Positions 26,118 through 38,643 of a stretch of DNA of 64,000 nucleotides are shown piece by piece. The stretch is taken from positions 1,054,001-1,118,000 of the forward strand of contig JAMXBD010000207.1 in the NCBI GenBank assembly GCA_024138025.1. The letters are read 5' to 3'. Origin of the DNA: Combretum micranthum (taxonomy: Eukaryota; Streptophyta; Magnoliopsida; Myrtales; Combretaceae). The notes below the pieces were generated by a model. The model saw only the letters and a program-made list of their open reading frames with translations. It was not told the DNA's origin and did no database searches. Both the position numbers and the translations under genes were made by a program. Each line of letters starts with the position of its first letter. The stretch's first letter is position 1.

Positions 26118-27259
26118 TGTCACGCCCCGAGGGTATTCTAATAATGATAATCAAGAACCATTCAATTACCATTATTAGTTTACCTTCTAGGTGTGACATG
26201 ATTTTCAAAAACAGGATTTTTCAGTTGCTTGGATGGAATAAACAAGCACATATAAGATGTAAATTAGTAAACAACTATTATAAACTACTATATTACAGAT
26301 CATATGCTTCAGAATTCCTTACAACCTTAACTGATGATTCTAATGCACATTAAATGCATCATATGACTACTACAAATACATATATGCTAACCCTATACTA
26401 AACTGTAAACTTCTGGCTTCTAATCTCTTACCGAGACCATGCTCCTGCTAGTAATGAGCCACGGTCGCAGAGTGAACTTGAAAGGACTGTGGGAGTGTGA
26501 GCTAAAACACAAGCTCAGTGAATAACCAGAACTTATTACACATAACATACGAGTTATTTAACAATCATATGAAATACAGCAATCACACAAATGAACATTA
26601 CAAGCTTGGATAACCCGGAATCCAAACAGAATGGAGATTTACGCCCTCCCATAGGGATTGAAGGATCACAATCTATGGTCCACCTACCCAGGAGAGACTT
26701 AAGCTTCCAGGAAATAACAATCTCAAATTTAGTTATCTCTTTAAACTTATCATGTTTCATTATTTATTTCCTGTTTTAGCTTTAGAAACTCCACTAAGTG
26801 TTAGTTATTCCCACGTAATACCATAAGCGGCGTCCTTCAATTACCATGTAGTTCCTATGGTATTAACAGAACAAAAATAATCTTGCAATTAACTACTAGC
26901 CCTCTGGCCTAGATAATTCAAGCCTTACCGGAGATCCGAGAAACTAACACGTAGTAGGCTACCACTTACTCAATGCTTTTTATGCATAGTATGTAATGCA
27001 TGATTTATTTACATTATGGTACCAGTAGTTTTTAGTCAATTTGAGGGTGATCAATCAACACAAACATTCAATCAGATACTACATACATTATCAAGATACT
27101 CGCAATTGTGTTATCATTTATTTTAGAGTGACATGGCAATCAATGGAATACAATACACAACTTTCCTATTTCAAACAGATCACCAATTTTCATTATCTTT
27201 TCATTTATGGTTCACTACTAGTACAAGCACAACCAATGTAATAAGACTGAGTCACTCAC

Positions 27260-27319
27260 CTGCCCATCCTATTTAATCGTAGTAATCTTCAGGTAGGTCC
27301 TCCCCAAAACCCGAGTCAC
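27260..27319 (-). other. Conserved 60-bp LTR exon (element A, left LTR)
   Basis: Same exon as at 4147-4206, with intact acceptor and donor. The frame gives DSGFGEDLPEDYYD then stop. The upstream 55-bp exon keeps this frame open for only 12 codons before a TAG and offers no ATG, so translation from a canonical start is not shown. Confidence 0.55.
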
Positions 27320-27753
27320 CTATTAAGATAAATAATATAAATATTAAAATTTCAGACTATACAATTTTAGTTTCTATGAATATTTAAGTGTCCTATTGGT
27401 CGGTTGGGTCTCTGTTTTATTCTTAGCTAATTCTTTCGGAATAGCTCTAAGTTCTAAATTCTTGTACTCTCAATTTTCTTTTAAATTACTTAATAAATTC
27501 TTCTTATAGAGTATAGATGTTCCTATACTCACAAATTTGGAGTATTTAAATTTCCATTGTTATCTGTTCATATATGAATATTCTAGTATATACTTAGTAT
27601 TTACTAACTCATAATTTATACATATATATATATTTTTTATTTATGAAAACATATTTACTAATAAAAGAATTTATTAACTTAATTATAACTATTTTCAAAA
27701 TTATTTTTCTCTTCTCATAAGCCTTAATAATTATTATCAAAAATAGCACCAAA

Positions 27754-27754
<1 letters not shown>

Positions 27755-27824
<70 letters not shown>
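27755..27824. repeat. (AAT)n microsatellite in the element A left LTR
   Basis: About 23 uninterrupted AAT units at the same LTR position as 4812-4872. Confidence 0.9.
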
Positions 27825-27828
<4 letters not shown>

Positions 27829-28306
27829 TTTCCGAAAATAGATTATATCTCATCACATTAAGAGTTATACTAATTGTCTTATATATTTTAATTAGTATTA
27901 TTACTAAAGTAATTTTAGTTTTATATCCCTATTTATTACTATTTCAAAAATAATATATTCGAAATTCTAAAAATTCTTTTAGTAATATAAAGGATATTAA
28001 TAATTAGAAATCTTTTATACGGAAATTACTTATCAAAGTAATTTATATTTCTAAAGAAAATTCTTTTTAGATAATAATAGGTTAAATATTTAAACATCCT
28101 ATATTTAATAAAGTCAGAAAAATAATTTTATTTTTAAATTTAAATAAATAACTTTTGGATTTAATATTATTATATTATAATATTACTATTACTATTCCAG
28201 AAAAATAATTAAATGCAGGAAAAATAATAAACATTATAAAATTATTTAAATTATTATTTATTATGTAATTATGTATACTTAGTTTCGTTTCTCTTTTCTT
28301 TTGGCC

Positions 28307-28517
28307 GAGGGGTACACGGGGTCAAGTACGCCCGTACAAAGTGCTTGTTGAGGGGTGTACGGGTTAAGTACGCCCGTACACGTTACTAGCCGAGGGTTGC
28401 ACGGGTTGAGTACGCCTGTACAACGTGCTGGCTGAGGGTTGCACGGGTTGAGTACACCCGTACAACATGCTGGCTGAGGGTTGCACGGGTTGAGTACGCC
28501 CGTACAACGTGCCTGGG
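28307..28517. repeat. 42-bp minisatellite, five units (element A left LTR)
   Basis: Five head-to-tail units of a GC-rich 42-bp sequence starting GAGGGTTGCACGGGTTGAGT. Each contains a short inverted repeat, clearest as GTACGGG...CCCGTAC in the second unit. The right LTR has seven units and the solo LTR at 5395 has one. The repeat lies in a predicted intron of the LTR module. Confidence 0.9.
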
Positions 28518-28719
28518 CTCATCGGGAAGCACTGTTCGTCGTCTTCCCCGATGAGTCATGTCCATTTCCGACGAATCCCGACGTTAAAACGTCGAGATTT
28601 TGGATCTAAAAGACTCCTAAGGACCTAATAAACCTAAGTATCTAAGAATCATAACTTAAAAACAACATGCTAACCATGATTTCGAATCATCCAACTCGGC
28701 TAGGGTTTGTGAAAAATAC

Positions 28720-28774
28720 CTTCGTTGTGGCTTCTCGGTGAAATCCGAAGCTCCTAATGGATTTGGTTAGCTTC
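28720..28774 (-). other. Conserved 55-bp LTR exon (element A, left LTR)
   Basis: On minus, between acceptor ACATCTTAG and donor GTATTTTTC. The element B counterpart at 44476-44530 is also 55 bp and has the word AGGAG at the same offset (20-24). Confidence 0.45.
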
Positions 28775-29019
28775 CTAAGATGTTTATAAGTCAGTCTCAA
28801 TCCATAAAACTAGAAGGAAACTCGCGGAACAAGAATCACTTACCTCAAGTTTGTTTTTGAACGCTTTTCCTAGATTTTTGTTCAAATTTTAGAACTAGGT
28901 TTGTTCGAGCGTTTAAAACTTGGTTCTTGGGTTGGTTTCACTCCTAATGAGATGTAAATGAGTTCTGGAAAGTTTGGAGGAGTTTGAAGTTCGTTTGCTT
29001 AGCCATCCGAGTTCGTTCG

Positions 29020-29044
29020 TATATATATATATATATATATATAA
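29020..29044 (-). promoter_or_regulatory. Probable TATA region, element A left LTR
   Basis: Uninterrupted TA tract about 180 bp upstream of the first predicted splice donor in LTR sense. Its counterpart in the right LTR is at 39441-39462. Confidence 0.4.
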
Positions 29045-30181
29045 TGTAGTGTAGTTCCCGATCGCGTTGCTCCCTCAATTCCGAAACAATTTGCTCTTGT
29101 TTATTGTCCATCACATTCCTTGTTTGATTATCATAAATACAAGGGTGATCTGTCATGTTTCTACTGGCTTTGGAGAGGATGGGGATTGACCTTTATAGAA
29201 ATTATTGAAGAAACTTCGATTCATCAATTTTAAGAAAATCACAGCCATCCAAAATGAGCTAAAGGCGTCTCCTGCAAGTTGCAACATATATATCTATATA
29301 TATTATATTAGTTAGATTTTGTTTAGCTAAATTTTCGGGTAGTTTAATACACTATTAAGGTATATTTTAACTTATATATGTAAATATATATATACAAAGG
29401 TCTTTAATGAATCCTATGAAGTGTTTAGTTTAACAAAAAGTACAAATTTAAACTTTAATAGTACGTATTTAATTGTTTAAGAAAAATTTATCCTACGCGA
29501 TTTAGGTTTTATAAGCTTTTTGGGTCAATTTTCGTTTTAGGCTCCAAGGGCTTTAGAAAACCCTAATTTGGTTATTGGTATGATTCAATTCTATATTTGA
29601 AGTCTAGATCTCAAGTTATACATCAATTTATGTTTTTATTGGGTATTTATAATCCTAACAGTTTATCTTAAGAACACAATTTTCCAACTACAACTCTATT
29701 GAATCATTTATGTAATAAAGCTACTAATATATAGGCTATAATAGTTATATATTTTAGATTTGGATACTCACTATGAAATCTTATCAATGTAGTTTATTAC
29801 TGACTAATATTCTCAAATTTTAGGGTTCCAATGCAAGTATAGGTTCATTACTATACCTTGGTTTAATTCCAAAGCTCTATTGAATACTAAAGTAATCACT
29901 TAATACCCATACTTAGGTTTTCTTATAGAATCTGTCTGTTTGACAAGGATTCGGGTTTTGGATGTGAAGTTTCCCTTGATCACAACTTGAATTATTAACT
30001 CGGAATACGAAATCTTGTTTTTGGAAACAATTGGGGTCAAAGGAGTCCTTTTATAAAGTCTATGAGTCCTAAACTGATCAAATTTAAAGTATCTATCTAA
30101 ACTAAGGTTTCTAATTAGCTCCTAAGGTTACTGGTCAACTCACAATTTCTAATCTAGGGTCGTATCATATGATGGAAGTTT

Positions 30182-30553
30182 TCAGGGTTTACATTTTCTC
30201 CCCCCCTTAAAATAAGCTTTGTCCTCAAAGCTTGAAAGCGTACCTGGATACTCGAACAGCTGTGGATAATTCTTTTTGATTTCCTCTTCTAATTCCCAAG
30301 TTACTTCTTCAGTCCGAGGATCCCATAGCACTTTGACGTAGTGGATATCTTTATTTCTGAGAACTTGTACCTTCTTGTCTAGGATTCGGATAGGGTGCTT
30401 TTCATAAGTCAAGTTCTCTTTTAGATCAATTGGTTTCAGCTCAACAATCTTATCTGGATTTGGTACATACTTCCTTAGTACCGATACATGAAAAACATTA
30501 TGTATACTAGATAGTTTGGGTGGCAATGCAAGACGATACGCCAGATTTCCCAC
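30182..30553 (-). pseudogene. Element A pol C-terminus: integrase tail and chromodomain
   Basis: Follows the integrase in the same frame after a TGA at 30554-30556. It contains LPPKLSSIHNVFHVSVLRKY (the GPY/F-to-chromodomain linker typical of chromoviruses) and then VKVLWDPRTEEVTWELEEEI with NYPQLF, the plant chromodomain core that in this group is thought to direct integration toward heterochromatin. The reading frame runs through the polypurine tract into the LTR. Confidence 0.9.
30194..30209 (-). promoter_or_regulatory. Polypurine tract of element A
   Basis: On minus, AAGGGGGGGAGAAAA lies immediately before the LTR start TGTAAACC. This is the plus-strand DNA priming site of LTR retroelements. 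Element B has AAGGGGGGAGGA in the same place. Confidence 0.88.
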
Positions 30554-31882
30554 TCATTCTAGTATTTCAAATGGTCCTACATATCTAGGACTCAGCTTTC
30601 CTTTTACTTGTCTGCTACGAAGACTTTTTATTGGACTTACTTTCAGGTAAACATGTTCTCCCACTTTAAATTCTAGTTCCTGTCTTTTCAAATCTGCCCA
30701 GCTTTTCTGTTTATCTTGGGCTTCTTTCATCCTTCTTTTTATCACTGAAACCTTGTTGATTGTTTCTTGAATCAGTTCGGGTCCAACTAGTACTCTTTCC
30801 AGATTATCCCAGAATAATGGAGATCGACACTTTCGACCATATAAAGCTTCATGGGGTGGCATCCCTATACTTGAATGGTAACTATTATTATATGCAAATT
30901 CCACTAGTGGCAAATGTTGATCCCAATTTCCTTTAAATTCCAAGATACATGATCTCAACATATCTTCCATTGTCTGAATCGTTCTTTCTGTTTGTCCATC
31001 GGTCTAGGGATGATAGGCCGTACTAAATCTCAACTGAGTTCCCAGTGCTTTTTGTAATCCTTGCCAGAATTTAGAAACAAACCGTGGATCTCGATCTGAT
31101 ACTATATTAACTGGCACTCCATGTAGTCTCACAATTTCCTTTAAATATAACCGGGCCAACTTCTCCAAGGGATAGGTCATATTGATCGGTAAGAAATGGG
31201 CTGATTTAGTGAGTCTATCCACAATAACCCAAATAGCATCATAACCTGCACTTGTCTTGGGTAACGAACATACAAAATCCATAGATATTTGATCCCATTT
31301 CCATTCTGGAATGGACAATGGTTTCAACAATCCCCTTGGTTTCTTATGTTCTGCTTTTACTCTCTGACATATCTCACATCTGGCCACAAATTGAGCAATA
31401 TCATTTTTCATTCCATTCCACCAATATGCACTCCTCAGCTCTTGGTAGGTCTTAGTTTTGCCTGGGTGGACGGTATATCCAGAATAGTGTGCTTCATTCA
31501 TTATCTCTTTCCTTAAACTTTCATCATGTGGTACACACAATCTTTTATTCATCCTTAATACTCCATTTCCATCTATTTGAAAATCTTTATATTTCCCCTG
31601 TGATACTCTTTTGAGGATTGCCTGGAGTTCTTCATCTTTTCCTTGAGCCTCTTTTATTCGTTGTAATAAAGTGGGTTCCAAGGTTAAGCTGCTGAGTTCT
31701 GCGTCCAGACCTTGTATTGAAAATTCCAATTTTAAATTTTCAAATTGTCTGATGAGTTCTTTCTGTTCCGTCAACATTGAGGCTACTTCTCCATAATTTT
31801 TATGGCTCAACGCATCGGCTACCGCATTTACCTTGCCAAGATGATAATTGATGGTTAAATCATAGTCTTTGATTAACTCCAA
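30554..31882 (-). pseudogene. Element A integrase
   Basis: Catalyses insertion of the element DNA in the nucleus. 31004-31882 holds the zinc-binding HHCC domain ([12 protein letters not shown], then CEICQ) and the catalytic core with MDFVCSLPK and [13 protein letters not shown]. After a TAG at 31004-31006, 30554-30970 supplies the third acidic residue in [14 protein letters not shown] and the C-terminal GPFEILE segment. All pieces are in one frame. The stops fit CAG-to-TAG and CGA-to-TGA changes. Confidence 0.92.
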
Positions 31883-32218
31883 CTATCTTCGTTGCCTCAT
31901 GTTCAATTCCTTCTGGGTAAATATGTATTTTAGGCTCTGATGATCTGTGTATATTTCACATTTCTGCCCATACAAATAATGACGCCAAATTTTAAGCGCA
32001 AAGACGATAGCAGCTAATTCTAGATCATGAGTAAGATAATTCATCTCATGGGGTTTTAATTGTCTAGAAGCATAGGCTATCACCTTTCCATTCTGCATTA
32101 ATACACAGCCTAAACCATTCCTGGATGCATCACTATAAATAGTGTAAGGATCCTGGTCATTGGGCAGAACTAGTATTGGTGCAGAAACTATCTCTTTTTC
32201 AATTCCTGGAAACTCCAT
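31883..32218 (-). pseudogene. Element A RNase H
   Basis: Degrades the RNA strand during reverse transcription. [20 protein letters not shown] with the first catalytic Asp, then [20 protein letters not shown] and [12 protein letters not shown] are all present. It ends at a TAG (31883-31885) where TGG is expected, and is in the same frame as the integrase. Confidence 0.92.
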
Positions 32219-33062
32219 TCACGTTTCTCATTCCATACAAACTTTTCATTCTTTTTGGTCAATTGCGTCAGTGGTCGTGCAATTCTTGAGAAATCTTGTA
32301 CGAATTTCCGATAATATCCTGCCAATCCTAAGAAGCTTCTTATCTCGTAACAGTTCCAGGTCTTTTCCATTCCACAATAGCCTTAATCTTAGCAGGATCA
32401 ACAGAAATTCCATCTCCTGACACAATATGTCCTAGAAAGGATATACTTTTGAGCCAAAACTCACATTTGGACAACTTGGCATAAAGCTGATTGCTTTGTA
32501 GTATTGCAATACGGTTCTTAAATGTTCATCATGTTGTTCCTCTGTAACCGAGTATATTAATATGTCATCTATGAAGACAATCACACAAACATCCAATAAA
32601 GGTTTAAAACGCGATTCATCAAGTCCATGAAAACAGCAGGTGCATTCGTCAATCCAAATGGCATAACTAGGAATTCATAATGACCATACCTAGTCCGGAA
32701 TGCGTTTTTGGTATATCTTCTGCCTTGATTCGGATTTGATGATAACCAGATTTCAAATCAATTCGAGAAAACACCTTTGCTCCCTTTAATTGATCGAAAA
32801 GATCGTCAATTCGGGGCAAAGGGTATCTGTTCTTAATAGTTACTCGGTTTAATTCTCTATAATCAATACAGAGTCTCATTGAACCGTCTTTCTTCTTGAC
32901 AAACAAGACTGGTGCTCCCCATGGTGACACACTTGGTCTGATAAATCCTTTATCCATCAATTCTTGTAATTGCACCTTTAGTTCTTCATTCACTGGTGCC
33001 ATGCGATATGGAGCTTTTGATACCGGTTCTGTTCCAGGTATCAAATCAATTGAAAACTCCAC
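32188..33062 (-). pseudogene. Element A reverse transcriptase (frameshifted)
   Basis: 32667-33062 holds the N-terminal motifs ([51 protein letters not shown]). A frameshift near 32690 breaks the domain. The catalytic FIDDILIYS lies at 32550-32574 in another frame, and the thumb/connection ([18 protein letters not shown]) at 32188-32370 in a third. At least two frameshifts separate it from RNase H. The active-site Asp pair is still encoded. Confidence 0.92.
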
Positions 33063-33699
33063 TTCTCTATGTGGGGGTAATCCTGGTAATTCATCAGGAA
33101 ATACTTCTGGATAGTCGCATACTGTTCTGATAGTATGAACATCTATCTTCTTGGATTCATCCTCAATCGTCCATGATTATCCCCGCTTGATTCCATATCT
33201 ATTTCATTTTCACCCTCTATGGTCATCATTCGCCCTTCGACTTTCTTGAGGACTTCCCCTTTAAACTCTTTTCTTTCTCCTTGGTCATTCATAAAAGATA
33301 TTGTCTTAAGACGACAATCGACTTTTGCTTTACAGCAGTCACCATGTCATACCTAAGATAACATCATATTTTTGGATGTCCACCAAGATTAAGTTAGCAA
33401 AGGATTTCTGTCCCCCAATTTCTAATGGATATCCCTTCATTATTTCACGAGCCATCACTAATCTCCGTGGGTGTAGTAACTCCTAGTTCCTTAGTCATGG
33501 TCTCGATGGAATTCCAATCTCCTTGCTAATCCGTATTGATAAAAGAATGTGTTGCTCCCGTATCAAATAAGTATAAGCAGGTTGACCATTCAATTGGATT
33601 GTTCCTAATTATTAAACATAGGTTATTATTCTCTACAGGAATGTTTGTTTATAAGTAGGGTTATACCGACTAAACTACTTAAATAAAAAATTAATTATC
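33063..33699 (-). pseudogene. Element A protease and RT linker (decayed)
   Basis: The aspartic protease active site is readable as YLFDTGATHSF on minus around 33545-33577. The surroundings are broken by stops and frameshifts. The protease would cut the Gag-Pol polyprotein. Confidence 0.75.
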
Positions 33700-35076
33700 A
33701 GATTAAGTACCTGCAATGAGATAATCGTCTGGATCAGCTTCATCCCACACATTTTCTTCATCTCCTCTTCTATTTCTCCTTCCTCAATTGGGGTTCCCTG
33801 CATAGCATATACCCTTGCTGCTGTCATGGCTTTGCTATTAGCATTTCCATTTTTGGGTCCAGTTGTATTGGCAATGCCTTTAGGTTGGAAGATCCAGCAA
33901 CTGCGTTCACTCGTTGTGGACAATGAGTTGATATATGTCCAATCTTCTTACAAATGAAACAAGTTGCACTACTTTTCTTTGGGCATGCGAAGACCATATG
34001 TCCACTTTCACCACAGTAATAACATTTTTGTTGTAGATGTGGACAATTCCTCGGGTAATGAGCTCCCTTGCATTTCCAGCACGAAACATTTTCAACATTC
34101 CTATTTTTCACATTTCCCATAGGTTTAAAGAATCTCTTTTTCTTAGGAACAAAACTTGTCCCTGTCTCCTCAAATGTTCTTTTACCAAATGTCAATCCCG
34201 TTTTCTATATCTTTCAACTTCATATTTCTTGGCACGTTCAATGGTTCTTGGCTTTTTCAACCATGGCTGCAAATTTTGAAATTTCAAACTCGGCTAATCT
34301 CCTTTGAAAATTTGATTCTAACCCTGCCATAAAGGTCTGCCTCTTTAATTCATCGCTATCTCTGTAAGAATCGGGTGCAAATTGAAGTAACCGGTTGAAT
34401 TCGTGCTCATACTCATCAATTGTCTTATTGCCTTGTGTTAAATTCATCAGATCAGTACTGTACTTTGCCTTTAAACTGCTGGGAAAATATTCTTTTAGAA
34501 ATTCCTGTTTGAATGTTTCCCAACTGATGGGTTGAGGCAATATCCTTTGTTTAGAGTTCCACCACAATCTCGCTCTCAATCGGAGCAAATAAGTTCCATA
34601 CGGTACTCTTAAAACTTCCGGTACCTGGAATACATCAAGAGATCGTTCAATTTGAGCTAGCCAGTCCTCAGCTTCTTCTGGCTTACCAGGTAATCCTTCG
34701 AAGTACCGATTGCATTTGATAAATTCAGGCAATAATTTCTTTGAGGACGCAATGGTGGTGGCGGTAATTCTGGTTCATATCTTATTGGTCCTTGTACCTC
34801 AGCCGCCGATTCATTTGGATTTACCGGTCCATTTTCTTGAAATTGGCAGGTGTAGTATATCTTTCATTCCTCCCAGTGTTGGAGGAGCTTCTGGTACTCC
34901 AGTTGGAGGTACCGCATGTGTAGCTCGCATTTTTGTAGAGCTTGCAAGATTAACACATTTTGCTGCTGCAGGTTTTTCAACACGTCCTCTAATTGATTTT
35001 AAGGTGGTGGAGGAGCATTCATTGAGGATTTTTCAAATATCCTTGTATTTCTACCCCTACCTCTTCCTCTTGGCAT
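33700..35076 (-). pseudogene. Element A gag
   Basis: Structural capsid protein. I place the start at the ATG at 35074-35076 (MPRGRGRGRNTRIF), matching the basic start of gag in element B. The Retrotrans_gag domain (FEGLPGKPEEAEDWL, then YLLRLRARLWW, EYFPSSLKAKY) is open at 34238-34732. Three CCHC zinc knuckles follow near 33900-34110: CWKCKGAHYPRNC, CYYCGESGHMVFAC and CFICKKIGHISTHC, all with complete Cys/His sets. Frameshifts occur near 34740 and 34210-34240. Confidence 0.9.
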
Positions 35077-35198
35077 TCTAGTGTCATAAAACATAGTACT
35101 TGAATTAATTTCACAACTCAAACTCAAAGAAAGACTACAAGTAATCATACGTATTTCACATCCATATTTCATAATCCAAACATACATAATATTATATA

Positions 35199-35235
35199 GT
35201 TAGTGCTTTATGTACAATCCAAAATTTGCACTAAC
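35199..35235 (-). repeat. Conserved hairpin before gag (element A)
   Basis: GTTAGTGC and GCACTAAC form perfect 8-bp arms around a 21-nt AT-rich loop. The spacer between the pre-gag ORF and gag of element B has two copies (47714-47751, 47800-47837) with similar arms and loop. Confidence 0.6.
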
Positions 35236-35360
35236 ACTAGTTCTATTTCCTACTATTACTTCAAGGTTATCATACTTCATACTATATACTTATATGACAA
35301 TAAGTTCATCAAAACAGTACATCAGTTATATAATCTATCAAAGCATATATCAAGGCAACT

Positions 35361-36230
35361 CTATGGGCTAGGGTACAGAGGTCCCTTGCCCTTCTCCCGA
35401 GGGCCCAACTGTGGATAGTGATCCTCCTCTGAACTACTATCATCACTCTCCATTCTCCTCTTACCCCCTGGTGGTGCTAGAGTCAAATTAGTATCCATCA
35501 TCCGGATATCTTTTGAAGCAGGTTTCTCCATATTGCCCGAAGGTGTCACATCTTCCTCTATCCATCCCCCATGAGCAGTCCCAGTCCAATGAGCATAATT
35601 ATAATTGGATACAAATTTTTCTGCTTCCCTCCTTCTCTTTTTACCTTCTTTTTCATCTATCATAGCTGTAGTCACACTTTGCATAACCACTGTGGTCTGC
35701 ATAGCTGCTTGTCTTGTTTTGCCAGCTGATCTCCTGATGGACTGAGTCTCACCTTCATCTTCTGGTATGATAGGAGGCCTGTTTGTCAAAACACTTCTAG
35801 GGTAATGACTTATGATCACATGGGTCAGCATCCACTCATCATCAGGAGCAATATCCTTCGGAACTAAGGCATGATCATATCTGATATCATGTGCATATAC
35901 CCAATCACCTCCAATAGGAATCCAGATCCTAAAATCTGGAAGATCAGGCCTCACTGATCGGGCTGACACAATGAAGGCTATATTATCAATCTCTATGCCT
36001 CCCCCTTCTGGATGATCAATCTCTCAAACCTGTAGATGGTTTCTACTGCTGTGCCATTATTTGGAAAAGCTCTTCCACTAAAACAACCAAGTCTTCAACA
36101 GGGTTGTAAACCTTTCTTCCAAGTGCTAAAATTTCATCCAGGTCTTTGTAATGCCAGACAATGCCAAATCTTCTACTAAGACTCGGAGTCGGCGCCTATA
36201 ATCAGTAAGGTTTCCTCCTCCATCATGCTA
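35361..36230 (-). pseudogene. Pre-gag accessory ORF of element A, unknown function
   Basis: Lies between the PBS and gag, where most Tekay/Del elements have only a leader. 35361-35969 is open for 202 codons, and upstream homology to the element B ORF continues to about 36230 in other frames (RRRLRVLVEDLAL and GIEIDNIAF blocks). Shared blocks include LPDFRIW, DWVYAHD, DEWM, RPPIIP, HGGW, TLAPP and a C-terminal Ser/Asp-rich tail with DHYPQL and KGKGPLYPSP. The middle is Lys/Arg-rich. No known domain, membrane segment or zinc motif is apparent. Conservation with element B at protein level, together with the matching C-terminus, indicates it was a functional gene. Confidence 0.75.
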
Positions 36231-36451
36231 AAATTTGCCATTTAATATGACAAACTGCGGGATTGGTCTGCACAAATAAAATTTGTATGATTAGCAATCA
36301 CACAGATTTTATTCCTAATTGTGCATCTAATTTACTAATAACTACCCCACTAACTCAATGGTTCTATTTGGATCTAAATTGGTATTTTTAACTGCACATT
36401 TACTAATTCACTTTCTTACATATATTTGTTTTTCCTATACCAGCAACCATG

Positions 36452-36462
36452 CTCTGATACCA
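36452..36462 (-). promoter_or_regulatory. Primer binding site of element A
   Basis: On minus, TGGTATCAGAG, complementary to the 3' end of initiator methionine tRNA, lies about 9 nt inside the 5' LTR. It primes minus-strand DNA synthesis. Confidence 0.9.
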
Positions 36463-37602
36463 ACTTAAATCTGTCACGCCCCGAGGGTATTCTAATAATG
36501 ATAATCAAGAACCATTCAATCACCATTATTAGTTTACCTTCTAGGTATGACATGATTTTCAAAAACAGGATCTTTTAGTTGCTTGGATGGAATAAACAAA
36601 CATATATAAGATGTAAATTAGTAAACAACTATTACAAACTACTATATTACAGATCATATGCTTCAGAATTCCTTACAACCTTAACTGATGATTCTAATGC
36701 ACATTAAATGCATCATAAGACTACTACAGATATAGATATTCTAATTCTATACTAAACTTTAAACTTCTGGCTTCTATTCTCTTACCGGGACCATGCTCCT
36801 GCTAGTAATGAGCCACGGTCGCAGAGTGAACCTGAAAGGACTGTGGGAGTGTGAGCTAAAACACGAGCTCAGTGAATAACCAGAACTTATTACACATACA
36901 AGTTATTTAACAATCATATGAAATGCAGCAATCACACAAATGAACATTACAAGCTTGGATAACCGGAATCCAAACAGGATGAGATTTACGCCCTCCCATC
37001 GGGGTTGAAGGATCACAATCTATGGTCCACCTACCCAGGAGAGACTTAAGCTTTCAGGAAATAACAATCTCAAATTTAGTTATCTCTTTATACTTATCAT
37101 GTTTCATTATTTATTTCCTGTTTAGCTTTAGAAACTCCACTAAGTGTTAGTTATTCTCACGTAATACCATAAGCGGCGTCCTTCGTTTACCATGTAGTTC
37201 CTATGGTATTAACAGAACAAAAGTAATCTTGCAATTAACTACTAGCCCTCTGGCCTAGATAATTCAAGCCTTACCAGAGATCCGAGAACTAACACGTAGT
37301 AGGCTACCACTTACTCAATGCTTTTTATGCATAGTATGTAATGCATGATTTATTTACATTATGGTACCAGTAGTTTTTAGTCAATTTGAGGGTGATCAAG
37401 CAATACAGACATTCAATAGATACTACATACATTATCAAGATACACGCAATTGTGTTATCACTTATTTTAGAGTGACATGGCAATCAATGGAATACAATAC
37501 ACAACTTTCCTATTTCAAACAGATCACCAATTTTCATTATCTTTTATTTATGGTTCACTACTAGTACAAGCACAACCAATGTAATAAGACTGAGTCACTC
37601 AC

Positions 37603-37659
37603 CTGCCCATCCTATTAATCGTAGTAATCTTCAGGTAGGTCCTCCCAATACCGAGTCAC
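37603..37659 (-). other. LTR exon (element A, right LTR), shortened
   Basis: Counterpart of 27260-27319 with acceptor and donor intact but 57 bp long, because runs of C and T are each one base shorter. The DLPEDYYD ending is unchanged. Confidence 0.5.
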
Positions 37660-38643
37660 CTATTAAGATAAATAATATAATATTAAAATTCAAACTATAC
37701 AATTAGTTTTATGAATATTTAAGTGTCCTATTGGTCGGTTGGGTCTGTTTTATTCTTAGCTAATTCTTTCGAATAGCTCTAAGTTCTAGATTCTTGTACT
37801 CTCAGTTTTCTTTTAAATTACTTAATAAATTTTTCTTATAGAGTATAGATGTTCCTATACTCACAAATTTGGAGTATTTAAATTTCATTGTTATCTGTTC
37901 ATATGAATATTCTAGTATATACTTAGTATTTACTAACTCATAATTTATACATATATATATTTTTTTTATTATAAATATTACTAATAAAAGAATTATTAAC
38001 TTAATTATAACTATTTTCAAAATTATTTTTCTTTCTCCATAAGCTTAATTATTCAAAAATAGCACCAAAAATAATTATAATCATAATAATAATAATAAAA
38101 ATATAATAATAAATAATAATAAAATAATAAAATTATATATAGTAATAATAATAATAATATAAAACAAATTTCCTAAAATAGATTATATCTCATCACATTA
38201 AGAGTTATACTAATTGTCTTATATATTTTAATTAGTAATTACTAAAGTAATTTTAGTTTTATATCCCTATTTATTACTATTTCAAAAATAATATATTCGA
38301 AATTCTAAAAATTCTTTTAGTAATATAAAGGATATTAATAATTAGAAATCTTTTATACGGAAATTACTTATCAAAGTAATTTATATTTCTAAAGAAAATT
38401 CTTTTTAGATAATAATAGGTTAAATATTTAAACATCCTATATTTAATAAAGTCAGAAAAATAATTTTATTTTTAAATTTAAATAAATAAATTTTGGATTT
38501 AATATTATTATATTATAATATTACTATTACTATTCCTGAAAAATAATTAAATGCAGGAAAAATAATAAACATTATAAAATTATTTAATTATTATTTATTA
38601 TGTAATTATGTATACTTAGTTTCGTTTCTCTTTTCTTTTGGCC

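Larger units (their letters stand above)
26118..30193 (-). repeat. Element A 3' LTR (left in the window)
   Basis: 4,076 bp, TGTAAACCCTGAAAACTTCC to GGGGCGTGACA on minus. Parts in sense order: TA-rich promoter 29020-29044, splice donor at 28843 (GTAAGTGATT), 55-bp exon 28720-28774 with donor GTATTTTTC, 42-bp minisatellite 28307-28517, AAT array 27755-27824, 60-bp exon 27260-27319, and a conserved block ending in GAGCTTGTGTTTTAGCTCAC near 26500. Confidence 0.93.

Noticed and set aside
28307..28517. CRISPR-like appearance of regularly spaced repeats
   Set aside because: Units are contiguous 42-bp tandem repeats without unique spacers, in plant LTR DNA; there are no cas genes.
29020..29044. (TA)n tract as a nested element boundary
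   Set aside because: It sits at the same place in all three family I LTRs without duplications; better read as promoter-linked microsatellite.
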